Positions 1 to 10,760 of a stretch of 60,000 nt of DNA are shown here, piece by piece. Where the stretch lies: positions 475,735,657 through 475,795,656 of the forward strand of contig NC_081412.1 of the NCBI RefSeq assembly GCF_030272615.1, written 5' to 3'. Source of the DNA: Cryptomeria japonica (lineage: Eukaryota > Streptophyta > Pinopsida > Cupressales > Cupressaceae). Position numbers and translations under genes: made by a program. The number at the start of each line of letters is the position of its first letter. The stretch's first letter is position 1. Below the pieces are notes generated by a model. The model saw only the letters and a program-made list of their open reading frames with translations, was not told the origin of the DNA and did not search any database.

Positions 1-431
1 AATGTTTGTAGATCAACTATGTCAACTTAGATATCTTTTAGAGCACCAACTGAATAGTGTAGATGTGAATTTTATTTGACATCGAATCATTTAAATACAA
101 GGACATAACATCTATAGTACAAACTTATGTTTCATCAAATCAATGTGAGAAGTTCGTCAAATATTGAATTAGAAATCTAAAGTTGCATGTGATGAGTTTG
201 CATTTGAAAGGACAACTTCACAACTACAAACTAATATGAGAAAAAAAATTACACTAAATCACAATAGATAAATAGCATATGTACACGAACAAGTACAAAA
301 ATGAGAACACTATAAAATAAGATTATATAAATTTATAAATGTGTGTGAATATGAGAAAGAAAAAAATAAATGATTAGTGTATAGAAGAATGTGTAGTAAA
401 TAAAGATATTATAAAATAGGACATCCAGCAT
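1..431. other. No gene seen (AT-rich)
   Basis: AT-rich intergenic sequence with many short stops in all frames. I see no coding block, RNA gene or repeat boundary before the MITE that follows. Confidence 0.5.
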
Positions 432-440
432 CATATAACA

Positions 441-601
441 GGCCACGGCTATTCTAGCTCCAAAACAAACCTTTCTAGAGCGTGTTAGTGACACTTAGTC
501 AATAGCAACCGTTAATTGCAAGATCGACGGTGTAAAACATGCAACTAACATGCATGTTAGGCAATCCATAGTGTCTTTTTGGAACCAGAATAGACGCGTC
601 C
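441..601. mobile_element. MULE-type MITE, 161 bp
   Basis: The two ends form an ungapped terminal inverted repeat of about 25 bp. The left end begins GGCCACGGCTATTCTAGCTC. The reverse complement of the right end begins GGACGCGTCTATTCTGGTTC. About 20 of 25 positions agree, including the continuation CCAAAA. The element is flanked by a 9-bp direct repeat, CATATAACA at 432-440 and CATATAAGA at 602-610 (8 of 9 match). A 9-bp target duplication is the hallmark of Mutator-like elements. At 161 bp there is no room for a transposase, so it is non-autonomous. The superfamily call rests on the duplication length; the terminal sequence itself I do not recognise. Confidence 0.75.
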
Positions 602-779
602 CATATAAGATCAGAATACCTATCTATATATAAATTGAAAAGACACTCCTTAAATAAACATAAAACTGAATAAAATATAATATAAGTATATAAATTTCAT
701 CATTACCATGTAAAACAAAATCAAATTATAATTATAACATTTGCAATCATATAAATAAAGCGTAGTAGATTATTTATTT

Positions 780-969
780 AGAAAAGTCCGCTAGAGAGTC
801 AAGTGTTTGGCTCTTGCAGGGTTATTGCCATTTATACCATCACCACACTCACTATCAGTCTTGCAGTAACGTCCCACCCAAGAGGAAGGTCTGCTTCTGC
901 ATTGACTGGCATACCTCATGCCAATACTATTGCTATTACTAACACAATGCAGAACAATTTCTCTGCCAT
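780..969 (-). pseudogene. Broken copy of the cysteine-rich peptide gene
   Basis: On the minus strand from 969 the sequence encodes MAEKLFCIVLVIAIVLA followed directly by a stop. This parallels the signal peptide of the intact gene at 7172-7378 (MARKLFCVVLLIALAVG). Further on, after at least one frameshift, a cysteine-bearing stretch RYCKTDSECGDG can be read, equivalent to the CSTDGEC part of the intact gene. The flanks also match: 630-800 resembles 6920-7115, including the 3' untranslated stretch with GAGAGTCAAGTGTT, and about 1050-1110 resembles the upstream side of the intact gene. The premature stop in the signal peptide and the frameshift make it a pseudogene. The plus-strand open frame over this region is only its shadow. 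Confidence 0.75.
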
Positions 970-1003
970 TTTATTTTATGCTCTGAAGAAAAATATTATG
1001 TAG

Positions 1004-1735
1004 CTATATTTAAGCCACTTTGTATAGCATTATTTATTAGGCCATCCATGCCAAAGATTTATTTCTTCTTCGTAGATTTAATCGAGTTATTATTAATGTT
1101 AATACTCTATGGTATCGGCAATGGTCCGGTCAAGAAAATTGTCCACGATCCTTTGAATTGATGTCTCACCACCCATTTCGATATGAACATTTTTACGTAA
1201 AAACATATACATGAAGTAGAGAAAAGCTGTTTCGAGGATCCATAGTAGTTTTGGGCATATCTACAATAATAGATTCAACCTAGCAAGTACTAGAATTGTT
1301 TTAAAATTTAGAAGACATTACACAGAAAGTAAAATTTACAGTAACCTACTCTAAGTGATTTCTAAATAATATTTTTTCATATATTGAGCGTTTATCTAAA
1401 TAAAAGTTCTGTGTGGGACTAATATTGTGAGTATCAATTAATTATTAGTGGTGTTCAATCAAAATTTGAATGAGGTATAAATTTAAGTTATAAATAAACT
1501 AAATTATATATGTTTGTGTTTCTATTTGTTGAATTTAGTCCATCGTAAATGGAACCAATTTATGTTTTGTTATTTGGCCCAAGGTTAGTGTACACATTTT
1601 ATGCAATGTGTAATAGATATTACTTCTGATTAGCCCCTTTCAATATATCTCTATGTACACATACTTATATGTATGTATTTATGTGTTTATCTATCTATTT
1701 CAAGGCACTTCATTTATCATTGATAGGATTTAGTG
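1004..1735. other. No gene seen
   Basis: Low-complexity AT-rich sequence. Part of 1040-1110 is the upstream flank of the duplicated cysteine-rich peptide locus. No coding potential that I can support. Confidence 0.45.
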
Positions 1736-2270
1736 TGGGCTTTTAAGCCCGAAAAGTGTCAATAAGCCAGGAATCGTCGGGAGCCTCCTACCCACGGACA
1801 GGTGCAAAGTTGTTGCTATAGTGTCTAAATTTATTGGCAAGGTTTCTAAAAATTGTATCTTTGGGTGTGATGTTGCTTGCAACATTTATTAGAGCTAGGT
1901 TTATTGTGGCATGGGAAGACTCACTGTAGCCATTTCGAATGGAAAGGACAAGTGATAATATTTGTGCAGTGCATTGGAGGTTTTTTTTTATTTGCGCTTT
2001 GCGCAATGCGTTGAACGTTTTTCAATTTACATTTTTTATTTATTTTTTCAACAGAAAGGTGACGTATTGTGTATTCCTCTACGCAAGTTTTTGTGGGTGG
2101 GAAGGAGGGCATTTCGTTTCAAGTTTAATGGTTTGCATTCCTCTACAAAGGTTTTCTTTCATCTATCTAATGAGAAATAGGTCAATTGTGGGTTGGTGGG
2201 AATTTTATCTTAGAGCGAGCAATTTTACCAACCATTGGCGAAGCATAGGTTTTATTTTGTGAGTTTTTGT
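1736..2270. repeat. Direct repeat, unit 1
   Basis: About 500 bp that recur in diverged form at 3080-3550 in the same orientation. Shared landmarks are GAAAAGTGTCAATAAG, GGGAGCCTCCT, AATTTATTGG, TTGCTTGCAA, GAATGGAA(A/C)GGACA and a T-run before TTTG. The overlapping short open frames are not conserved between the two units, so I do not call them genes. These could be relics of the LTRs of a small element or a plain duplication; no clear terminal TG/CA or target duplication was found. Confidence 0.55.
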
Positions 2271-2594
2271 TATTTTTTTAAAGTTTGATTTATATGCTTT
2301 CTTCTAATTGTGTTTGTGTGGATGGGTTGCAAGTGTGGGCTATCTGGAAGGACAGTGACAAACCTGGTTGCTAATGTAATTAGCTTATCTTTTTTTCTTC
2401 TGTCTTTGCTTTTGTGTAGTTTGTAGAGTGTTGAGTGTTGTGTATTTTAGATGCTTATGCATAAATTGTGAGAAACCTGAAAATAGAAACATGAAATTAC
2501 TTTTGGTTTGGAGTGGTCAAAGCAGACAAAAGACATGCACAGTCAAATGTTATGGGAAAAAACAAATAGATTATGAGGCATGGTTAAGTATGAC

Positions 2595-2905
2595 ATGTTT
2601 TAGGGATTTTGTCTATCACGGTGGTTACTATTTTATTATTTTCATTTGCACTTTGTCTATCAGGTTATTTCGCCAAAATGGTCATTGTGTTGTATATATA
2701 TATATACACATATACATACATATGTAATGTACACACACACGTATATATATGTATGTGTATATAAATGTATATATGTATATATATGTGTGTATGTATATAC
2801 ATACATACAAACATGTTTTAGGGCTTTTGTGTATCATGTTGGTTACTATTTTTCATTTGTGCTTTGCCTCTCAAGTTATTTCGCTCAAATAATCATTGCA
2901 CTATG
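2595..2905. repeat. Duplicated ~95-bp unit around a microsatellite
   Basis: The stretch starting ACATGTTTTAGGGATTTTGT at 2595 recurs at 2812 as ACATGTTTTAGGGCTTTTGT. In both, homology runs through TTGGTTACTATTTT-like and TTATTTCGC blocks. Between the units lies a TA/CA/TG-rich microsatellite (2694-2810). This is consistent with duplication in or next to an unstable repeat. Confidence 0.6.
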
Positions 2906-2996
2906 TGTGTTTCTTGTTTAGGGTTTTACATAATTTATTCCATGTTTGGTTTGAGTATTTTTGTCAAACAATAATTAAACTACATTATATTGTGGT

Positions 2997-2999
<3 letters not shown>

Positions 3000-3049
<50 letters not shown>
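3000..3049. repeat. (TA)n microsatellite
   Basis: About 25 uninterrupted TA dinucleotides, followed by a short TGTG tract. Open frames reading Ile-Tyr repeats across it are artefacts. Confidence 0.95.
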
Positions 3050-3052
<3 letters not shown>

Positions 3053-3079
3053 TTTGTGTGTGTGTATATAATCCTATAG

Positions 3080-3550
3080 GCTCTAGTGAGGGTTGTTAAG
3101 CTGAGAAAAGTGTCAGTAAGTTGGGAAAATTCTTCCACTGGGAGCCTCCTTCCCATTCCTTGGTGGAAAGCTGATATTGTAGTTTCTGAATTTATTGGTG
3201 GGGTTTTTTAAAAATTCTATCTTTGGTTGCAATGTTGCTTGCAAGTTGTGGAACTGAAGTGGCATTTATTAGTGCCATGTCTATTGTGGTGTGGGAGCAC
3301 TCACTACATCCATGTTGAATGGAACGGACAGGTGAGGCATGTTGTGTCATGTGTTGATGGTTTTTTTAATTTGTGTTTGGTATTTCATATTCCAATGGCT
3401 GCAAAAAATAGAGAGTTGTGGTGTTTTGTGGATGGGGAGCAGGGCATTTGGTTTCATGTTTAAGGGTTTACATTTTTATGAAGAGGTTTTTTTTATTTAT
3501 CTGGCTAGAAATGGTTGAGTTGTGAGGTGGTGAGAATTTTAAACTTCTTA
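3080..3550. repeat. Direct repeat, unit 2
   Basis: Diverged second copy of the 1736-2270 unit, same strand, about 1.34 kb downstream. The overlapping open frames are not shared with unit 1 and look spurious. Confidence 0.55.
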
Positions 3551-3561
3551 GCATGACTGGT

Positions 3562-3655
3562 GTGGTGTGTGTGTGTGTATGTATGTATGTATGTATGTAT
3601 GTATGTATGTATGTATGTATGTATGTATGTATGTATGTATGTATGTATGTATATG
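3562..3655. repeat. (GT)n(ATGT)n microsatellite
   Basis: A short GT run leads into roughly 18 perfect ATGT/GTAT tetranucleotides, then decays into GTATATGTA-type repeats up to about 3683. All open frames across it are simple-repeat artefacts. Confidence 0.95.
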
Positions 3656-3683
3656 TAGATGTATATGTAAATGTATATGTATA

Positions 3684-5914
3684 TGTAACGCCCTGCCAAG
3701 AAACCCTAAAGGAACAAACTAACATTCTAGAAAAAGTAGAAATATATATTTTTTAAACTATTAAGTGAACGTTTTATAGCATTAGAAGGATAAAATTAAA
3801 CCATAATGCACAACTAGAAGACATCTACTAACTTTCCCGTAAGGTTTCACAATATTGTTACTAATCTAAACGTACTACACTTGAGGAATTGAAACTAAAC
3901 AAAGATAACATTGATACATATGAGAGAATAATCCAAAATAACATCTAAAGTAATCTCTTAAAGACATTCACTAAACCATACAATTACATTGCATCATATA
4001 AATATTTTCTAAGGCTACATTTATTGAAAACTAGTAACGACCGTTTATCATAACATACCAAGTAATATATAATGAACATGAACACATTTAATTTCTAGAT
4101 CGAATGTACTGTAGTGGCATTGAATCATTTCATTATTGGAGGAAGGTACTTATGATAAAATCTAAGAAATTAGTTATAGATACCAATGTAATAAATAAAT
4201 TGTCACAAATGAACAATTTTCCCATGCATGTTGGTTCAACATATAGTAGCTAAATATAGCTATTAGGACTTTTTTCTTACTGCTAATTACCACAAAGTTA
4301 TTTCCATATGTATTTACCTCTTATATAACAACATTCCTAACTATTTTGATTACCAATTTGATTGTCCAAAAACTAGGATAAATACCAAAATGTTATATTC
4401 AATCCATGAATTTTTGGGCAATGGGAAGACCATCTCGAACACAATGGAAATGAGCATTCTAGAGATTATATTTAAAACAAATTGCAACAAAAAATCCAAG
4501 TCTTTGAGCTCCATAAAGTTATCCACAAAAATCCTATTTCTGCAAACAAAATTTTATCTAGAGATAAAGGGGGAGTTCCAATGAATATCATTAAGAAGAT
4601 TAAATAGATTTTTATCATCCATCAATATTAAATAAAACTCACAAACTTATCATAGGTGTTTCCTAGTAAACTTTCAGCTTCAAAAATCATGAATAGTTCA
4701 TAAATCTTCACCGATAACATAGTAGACATATTCTTCTACTTGTAAATGCATAGGTTGCTTGAATGGTCTCATTTCCTAAGTTCTCTTTTACCATAAATAG
4801 ATGCAATGAAGCACAAAGACAAGTGTAGACAATTACCAATCCATAGGCTCTAGGAATACCCAACGATTCCCTCAACCAAAAGCTAACAAAGCTTATCTAT
4901 TGGAATATTGTTTAGTAATTCCTCCCACTTGCATAGTTTTATGCTTTTAATTTTTTTTTTTTATTTGAAATGACTATGTCGTAAAAACTATTTTTTTTTT
5001 TTTTTTTTTATTTCCAATAATACAAGTTTTCCACTATCTAGATGTATCTAAGACCTCTATATAATGAGGTAGTTGTAATTCATTCTCTATCAATTAGTTT
5101 AATCCTTCATCAATTGATCAAGATGCTCTTGTAATCTCTTTAATCAATAGAATAGTTTATTTATGTTCCAATTTTATATTTCTTTCATTATCGATCCTCA
5201 AGTCATAGCGACATCGATATGTAATAAAATCCCTTGGAAAATAACTAAAAATGAAGAATAATTGTTTGAGCAGTGAATTGAATATTCCTTTCTAAAGATA
5301 ACTATAGAGATGACAAAGAGAAATTGGCTTTGTCAAAAGGAAGGCTTTAGAGCTAATTGAGGATCCTTTATTGGACATCTGAATGCTCTTTAAGGTTGTG
5401 AATATCACTTCACCACACAATTGGCATCACTTTTCTCCAAAATCAACCAAGGCACAAAAGTCTTGTCATCAATTCGACAACATTCTTATCACGGGTCCAA
5501 CACAACAAATTGAAGGATATTACATAGTTGATAATGTAAGAAAAATACATGCTTGAGAAAAAGATCTCACTGCTAATGATATAATATTAGTATGATCATG
5601 ATTGATCTTGTCATGACTAGGGTTTTCCTTCATCTATGTGTAAATCCCCTTAAATCAGCACAAATTTTATTGCATGTTTAAAAGATAGTACAAACTCCAA
5701 ACATGTTCTAGATGTCACTAAAAGAAGTTGACTGGTGTAAGCATGGCATATGTTGGTTTATGTCAGAAAAATTCATAGAACTAACATGGCAGAAATTTTT
5801 AAAATGGGCTCTCATCTCTGAACCGTGACTTGAGATGTCAAACTCTACTAAAAAGTACTCTCTAAATTATTACTCTTTCATAACAACCCAAACGGAAAAA
5901 ACTGGATCATTACA
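3684..5914. mobile_element. Possible solo LTR
   Basis: The segment starts TGTAACGCCC and ends GGATCATTACA. These TG...CA termini are typical of some plant LTRs. No second LTR, primer-binding site or target duplication was found (GTATA before, CCCAC after). From 4110 onward it belongs to the segmental duplication shared with 50.3 kb, whose copy also has the ATCATTACA end near 51,816. It carries T-runs around 4950-5010 and no credible coding frame. This is a weak call resting on the ends only. Confidence 0.2.
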
Positions 5915-6599
5915 CCCACTGTTTGAAAAACAAGCTATTTTTCGCATATTCTAGTCTATAAATTCAGTGCTCTGTTCATAATAATAATAATCATGGTCAA
6001 CAACATAGTCATAGTTTTAAAGTTAAACATATTAATAACTTACTTGAGATCATAATTTCATCACATCTATAGTGATGCTTACCATATCACTACTTGTACA
6101 AAGAACTGTCAATACAAAAAAAATCATGTAAATTATTACTTGTATTGATGACCAACTACTATTTAACTAAAATCCCTTGGTATTAAAAAATTAACGACAG
6201 TATTCATGCATTACAGGTAAGCAAAATATGTATCTTCCCTTCTCAGCTAATTAGTTTCCCAAACATTACTTTATAGGGATCCCACGTTTGGCTCAGCCTA
6301 ATCTAAATATTAAGCTTAGGAGATAAAACGATAGAGAATCAAAAGTCTGCCTCTTTAGCATGTTAAAGTCAAAGTCAAATACATTGGCATACATAAATTA
6401 AAGTACTTATGATAACTCCAACATACTTAAGGTTACTATTTGACTACAATAGTATAAATAAAGGCAATAAAAGAGAGTTCAGATATCACTATTGTCACTA
6501 AAAGACCCACTAGCAACTATCAGATATCTGTCATAAGAACACAATCCAGGTATAAACCCCTCTCCCAGCATCAAGGTGGCCCATAATGGTAACGAAGAC

Positions 6600-6765
6600 A
6601 TGAGACGGTGTAAGTGCAGCAATTATGGCATCACCGAGGCTGATGTGTTAGAATGTGAAAAAGGCAGCTGATAACTGCACATGTTGTAATAGAAATGGTT
6701 GTAATGCATAAGAGTATGACCAAGATACAGATCCCCTCAAGCCCAATAAGGTAGTCAATATCTCT
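6600..6765 (+). pseudogene. Proteinase-inhibitor-II-like relic
   Basis: From the ATG at 6600 one frame reads MRRCKCSNYGITEADVLECE and then stops after KGS. Shifting frame gives ADNCTCCNRNGCNA, a stop, then a DTDPLKPNK stretch. The arrangement C-T-x0-1-C-C...G-C-N followed by D-P-x-x-P resembles the potato type II proteinase inhibitor domain (CTNCC...GCN...ESDPKNP). At least one frameshift and one internal stop break it. The whole segment 6571-6816 is absent from copy 2 of the duplication. The family assignment rests on short cysteine spacing only; it could be another cysteine-rich peptide. Confidence 0.35.
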
Positions 6766-7171
6766 AAAGGCATAGAGATTACATGGTGTATCATGATAAT
6801 AAGGGGCTGCATTATACGGTCACCTTGAAAATATCTTCATTAAATTTAGTCAATATCTTCAAAGAATGCTCTTCAAGTATACGATGAATCAGATCTAACT
6901 TTAATATAGTACTTATTCATACATACATTGAAAATATTTTTCTTAAATAAACACAAAACCAAAAACATAATACAAATATACAAATTTCATCATTACCATA
7001 GAAAACACCTTTAAAATGCAATAATACTGTCTCTAAACATCCAAATAAAACCTAGTAAATTATTTATTTGCGATAAATTCGCTCGAGAGTCAAGTGTTGG
7101 ACTCTTGCAGGGTTAACATAAGCGAGTTGATATGAGAGAATGAAACGTCTCTGTGCTCTGTAGGATTAAAA

Positions 7172-7378
7172 TCAACCGTAAACACAGCAATATCCGAGTC
7201 CCGCACCACATTTTCCTACTTGGCAGCAACTAGCAACGTCAGAACCTTGGTTGTATTCACTACATTCACCATCAGTGCTGCAGTGTTTAAAACTGCACAG
7301 ATCCTGTCCTTCACCCATACCTGACATTCCCACTGCCAATGCTATTAACAACACAACGCAAAACAATTTCCTTGCCAT
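7172..7378 (-). CDS. Small secreted cysteine-rich peptide (68 aa)
   Basis: The ATG at 7378 opens a 68-residue precursor. Residues 1-25 form a classical signal peptide (basic MARK, hydrophobic core LFCVVLLIALAVG, then small residues to about GEGQ), so the product is expected to be secreted. The mature part of about 43 residues has eight cysteines spaced C-x4-C-x5-C-x11-CC-x4-C-x6-CC, ending CCVYG. The tail CCQVGKCGAGLGYC recalls the hevein/8-cysteine hevein-like layout (CC...G.CG....YC), but the aromatic residues that bind chitin are missing. It is therefore best called an unassigned defence-type cysteine-rich peptide. A longer reading would begin at a TTG at 7426 that sits against the TATA box, so I rejected it. 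No intron is needed. It is the only short frame here with intact start, signal peptide and stop; two broken relatives lie at 780-969 and 49,802. Confidence 0.75.
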   Translation of the reverse strand: MARKLFCVVLLIALAVGMSGMGEGQDLCSFKHCSTDGECSEYNQGSDVASCCQVGKCGAGLGYCCVYG

Positions 7379-7427
7379 TTTCTCTAAAGGAAAAAGTTGT
7401 GTAGGTGAGCAGGGAAGGTCATGCAAT

Positions 7428-7438
7428 CCTATTTATAG
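7428..7438 (-). promoter_or_regulatory. TATA box of the cysteine-rich peptide gene
   Basis: On the minus strand CTATAAATAGG lies 50-60 bp upstream of the ATG at 7378. A start site about 30 bp downstream would give a 5' leader of roughly 15-20 bases. The same TATA motif survives in copy 2 (near 52,733-52,742) although the gene there is gone. Confidence 0.65.
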
Positions 7439-7825
7439 AATAGAATTAATGTGGAATCGCAAGGCCTTCGCTGTCTGTCTCAAGTAAATCCCTCGATTTC
7501 TACGCCATTCTGTTTATAATTGATAGGACCAATTTATTTCTTCTTCGGTCTTCACCGTCTGTTTGGACTGCTCAATATGCAATGCTCAATTTCTACGCCA
7601 TTCTATATAAAATTATTGATCGAGCAAACCGTGCCAGAGCCTCCTTTATTCTTCGAGATTTGATCGAGACATTTGTAATTTAAAATAGTGGGCAAGACGG
7701 TATTTATGAATATTCGGAATTCATATAATTGTAATACTCATCCTTCGCCTTTGGACAGCTCAGTATGCAATGCTCAATTTCAACGCATTATTCATCCGGG
7801 CAACCAAGTCAAATATTCATTTCCT

Positions 7826-8029
7826 CTTCGAAATATTGATCAAGTTCACCGTTCGTCAACAATCCCGCGCAAATTTAATTTTCTTAAAACTATTTCTCCC
7901 GCCTTCGACCCGAACAGTTTTCATTGGGAGCTTTGGACGTCCATCAATACTCTGGTAGACATGTATGCAAAATGTGCAAGCATAGACAAGGCACGTGAAC
8001 TGTTTGACAGAATCCTTCCTATGCAGTAG
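7826..8029 (+). pseudogene. Pentatricopeptide-repeat gene fragment
   Basis: The frame ends in TLVDMYAKCASIDKARELFD, the very typical core of a plant PLS-class PPR motif (usual form ALVDMYAKCGSIDKARELFD). It is followed by RILPMQ and a stop. Upstream residues (roughly 7700-7930) lose similarity and no further PPR motifs are seen on either side. Known PPR proteins are organellar RNA-binding proteins of several hundred residues, so this single motif is a dispersed remnant. The segment from 7826 is missing from copy 2 of the duplication, whose sequence jumps from the equivalent of 7825 to about 8788. Confidence 0.65.
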
Positions 8030-8219
8030 ATGCGGCCATGGACAACAGCAGCGCATCGACTATTACCGACATCTGAAAAGCGACAAATATTTTAACTTGA
8101 ATACTAATGGTGTGGCCTATCACCTGCAAGATGGTCGACTTTTTCGTACTCAATTAGAACCCCTTTTTGCCGTGATTTCTCTTACGCCATCGTCAAACAT
8201 TTTGACCTGAACGTGCTCA

Positions 8220-10760
8220 CGGTAAAGCAGGGGGCAAATAAGAAAAGACTCTTCTAAATTTGTCAGTAGCAATCAGGAAGTCATAGGATGGGGTTCCTTT
8301 CAAAGATAGCGCATAAAATACAACTAGCATGGTATCAAGATGCAACTAGGTGGTGTGGAGAACAGATTAAATCAGTGGTACATGGTCCATCTATCAAATA
8401 ATGGCACAACTGCAATTATTGGTATTCTCTACCAGATTGGAGCTCCTGATCATTTCCTAGAAGGGTAGCATAATCTTTGTATTCATATTGTTCTAGAGTC
8501 ACCCTTTCCATGATTTTAATTTATTCTTACTCTCTCCAGTAGTCTCACAAATTAGATCTTACAGATGCTGTGAATAGAACACCACCCAAATATTTACTTA
8601 AGATGCAATCAACATTAAATCCTTAAAAAGATATAAATTCTCCCACGGGTGGCCTGCGGTGTAAAAGATCTTTGACTTCTCTTTATTAACTACCCCAAAA
8701 GGAAACGTAGCAATCTAGGATGTCATTTGTTTCCACCTAGTTAGTCGCCTGTAAAGAATGCCATTTGCATCCGCCAAGTTATCCCCTGTAGACAATGGTA
8801 TCATTAGCAGGTTTTTTGAAGAGCTAGAGACTCCAAGCCCCAAGCAACATGAGCCACATTCTACAACCTAGAAGCAACATTTTTTTTCCACTCTCCAAAA
8901 AAAGCTTGTTCCATAAGAACAAATAGGAAAGGGGATACTAGGTCAGCTTACCTTCCATTTGCCTTGAAGACTAGCGAAAAATTTAATAAGATTTCTATTG
9001 ACTAGAATAGAATAACTGTTAGTGGAGATGTAACTCAATATCCACTTGAGTCATTTTTCCCATAACTCACACTAGAAACAACCAATTCACTCTCTCACAG
9101 GATTTGCTAATGTACAACGATCCCGTCATAATTTTTTTTGAGTTGATAATTGAATGTATGGATTCATGGGCCATAATCGTCATATATGAAATATTTTGAT
9201 CAAGAGTAAAATTACTTTTCCTAGAGGATATTATGAGGGGACTAGAATAGAATAACTGTTAGTGGAGATGTAACTCAATATCCACTTGAGTCATTTTTCC
9301 CATAACTCACACTAGAAACAACCAATTCACTCTCTCACAGGATTTGCTAATGTACAACGATCTCGTCATAATTTTTTTTGAGTTGATAATTGAATGTATG
9401 GATTCATGGGCCATAATCGTCATATATGAAATATTTTGATCAAGAGTAAAATTACTTTTCCTAGAGGATATTATGAGGGGAAGAAATTGTTTTTGTCTAT
9501 TTGCCACCACTTTCAAACCGATCCTATAAATTATGTAGCACAACAAAAGATGACAAAAAAATAGATAAGTAATCACACTCCATATTGTTTGGGATGAGCA
9601 ATATATTAGTGTTGTTTAGGTCTTTTTGAATCTCCCACTATTTTGTTGATTCCTTTACAATCTCATATGCTTGTTTGACCAAGCTTCCCAAACACTTCTA
9701 ATTGAAAAAAGAAATAAAAATATCTACCCAAACATTTCTAATTGAAAATGCAAGAAAAAAATCTAGCCGAGTAGAGTTATCAAGATGTGATTGAAAGGTA
9801 TCTCTTCCTCATAGAAGGTTTTCATTAACATTTTGTTGATGTTTTCCATGAGAGTGGGTAAGATATTTTCTAATAGACTTCTTATCTCCCATGGATTTGA
9901 AGCCTCTTGCAAATAGAAACAAGTTCTGAAAGATGGAGACAACTTCATTTTGAATATCTTCTACCTTCAATAGCCATTAAAAATCAACATCTAGGATTCT
10001 TCCAAAACAAAATTTTGTTGCTAATTTTAGTTTTATTATGAAATATCTCTCTGTTCAATTCACCCTTTGCCAATTAGGTATTATGTTTCTACAAAATTTC
10101 CTCGCTTACCAAAATTTTAACATGTGCCAACAATATTTTTCCTTTAAGTATTTCTTTTGAAACATAGTATTTTGAATCAACACCTATTCAAATCCACTAG
10201 TTGACTTCAATTTGATTGTATTCTTCTCCTCGCAATTTTTTCCAAAGAATTATTATTTCGTTCCTTAAGCTTCCCTTTTCAAAAAAATAGTTTCATAAAA
10301 AGCTTGAGTTCATTTTACCCTTGTTTTAAAACTAGCTTCTATTCACCACTTCTTAATCAAATCTAACAAATCATCTCCCTTGAACTATATTCATTAAACC
10401 TAAATTGGCATCACATTCAACAAATTTTCATTTCTATTAAATTATTGAAAGTCTAGTTTGAAATGAGAGATACAAGACAAGCCACCTCATCTATATCATT
10501 TAAAGACAAGGTCACATAAAAGCATCCCTAAAAATGAACTCATTATTTCAATGGAAACATAATAATGAAGAGATTTTTATTTCATACCTTTGACTTATCT
10601 CCCAATATTGAATGGTTATATACATTCATCCAAATGAAGGCTAAATATTATAATAGAATTCTTACCTTAAGAAGCATATAATTTGGGGAGGAATAGATTA
10701 CTTCTATAGGCACATGACTAGGATTCCATATGATTCCTAACCCATAGGTTATAGTAGAAG
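8220..10760 (-). mobile_element. Degenerate L1-type LINE (endonuclease-RT), copy 1
   Basis: Read on the minus strand from high to low coordinates. Endonuclease remnants lie around 10,500-10,700. The endonuclease-RT linker (KKWW-like) is near 10,350-10,400. The pre-RT block INKMLMKTFYEEEI is near 9830. RT fingers lie at 9307-9576 (IGLKVVANRQKQFLPLII, AHESIHSI). The catalytic block near 8794-8808 reads ANDTI instead of the expected ADDT. KYLGG is near 8590 and KLKSWKG near 8515. Frameshifts and stops throughout make it inactive. No poly(A) end is recognisable. It belongs to the segmental duplication; the paralogue lies at 53,120-55,040. Confidence 0.8.
9000..9480. repeat. 240-bp tandem duplication inside the LINE
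   Basis: 9001-9240 and 9241-9480 are the same 240-bp unit with one difference that I can see (C at 9123, T at 9363). Copy 2 of the segmental duplication has a single unit (about 53,345-53,582). The doubling therefore happened after the segmental duplication and is recent, or it is an assembly error. Confidence 0.95.

Noticed and set aside
803-1003. Plus-strand 66-codon frame
   Set aside because: It lies antisense over the broken cysteine-rich peptide gene; the homologous plus-strand frame at 7251-7487 shows the same shadow.
2646-3099. Open frames rich in Ile-Tyr and Val-Tyr
   Set aside because: Driven by TA/TG simple repeats.
3468-3756. Open frames with Tyr-Ile-His or Met-Tyr-Val-Cys repeats on both strands
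   Set aside because: Translations of the ATGT microsatellite in several frames at once.
7379-7426. 16-residue N-terminal extension of the cysteine-rich peptide
   Set aside because: It would start at TTG immediately next to the TATA box, upstream of the expected transcription start.
7688-8029. Complete PPR gene
   Set aside because: One motif only, with a stop right after it and no further repeats in any frame nearby.
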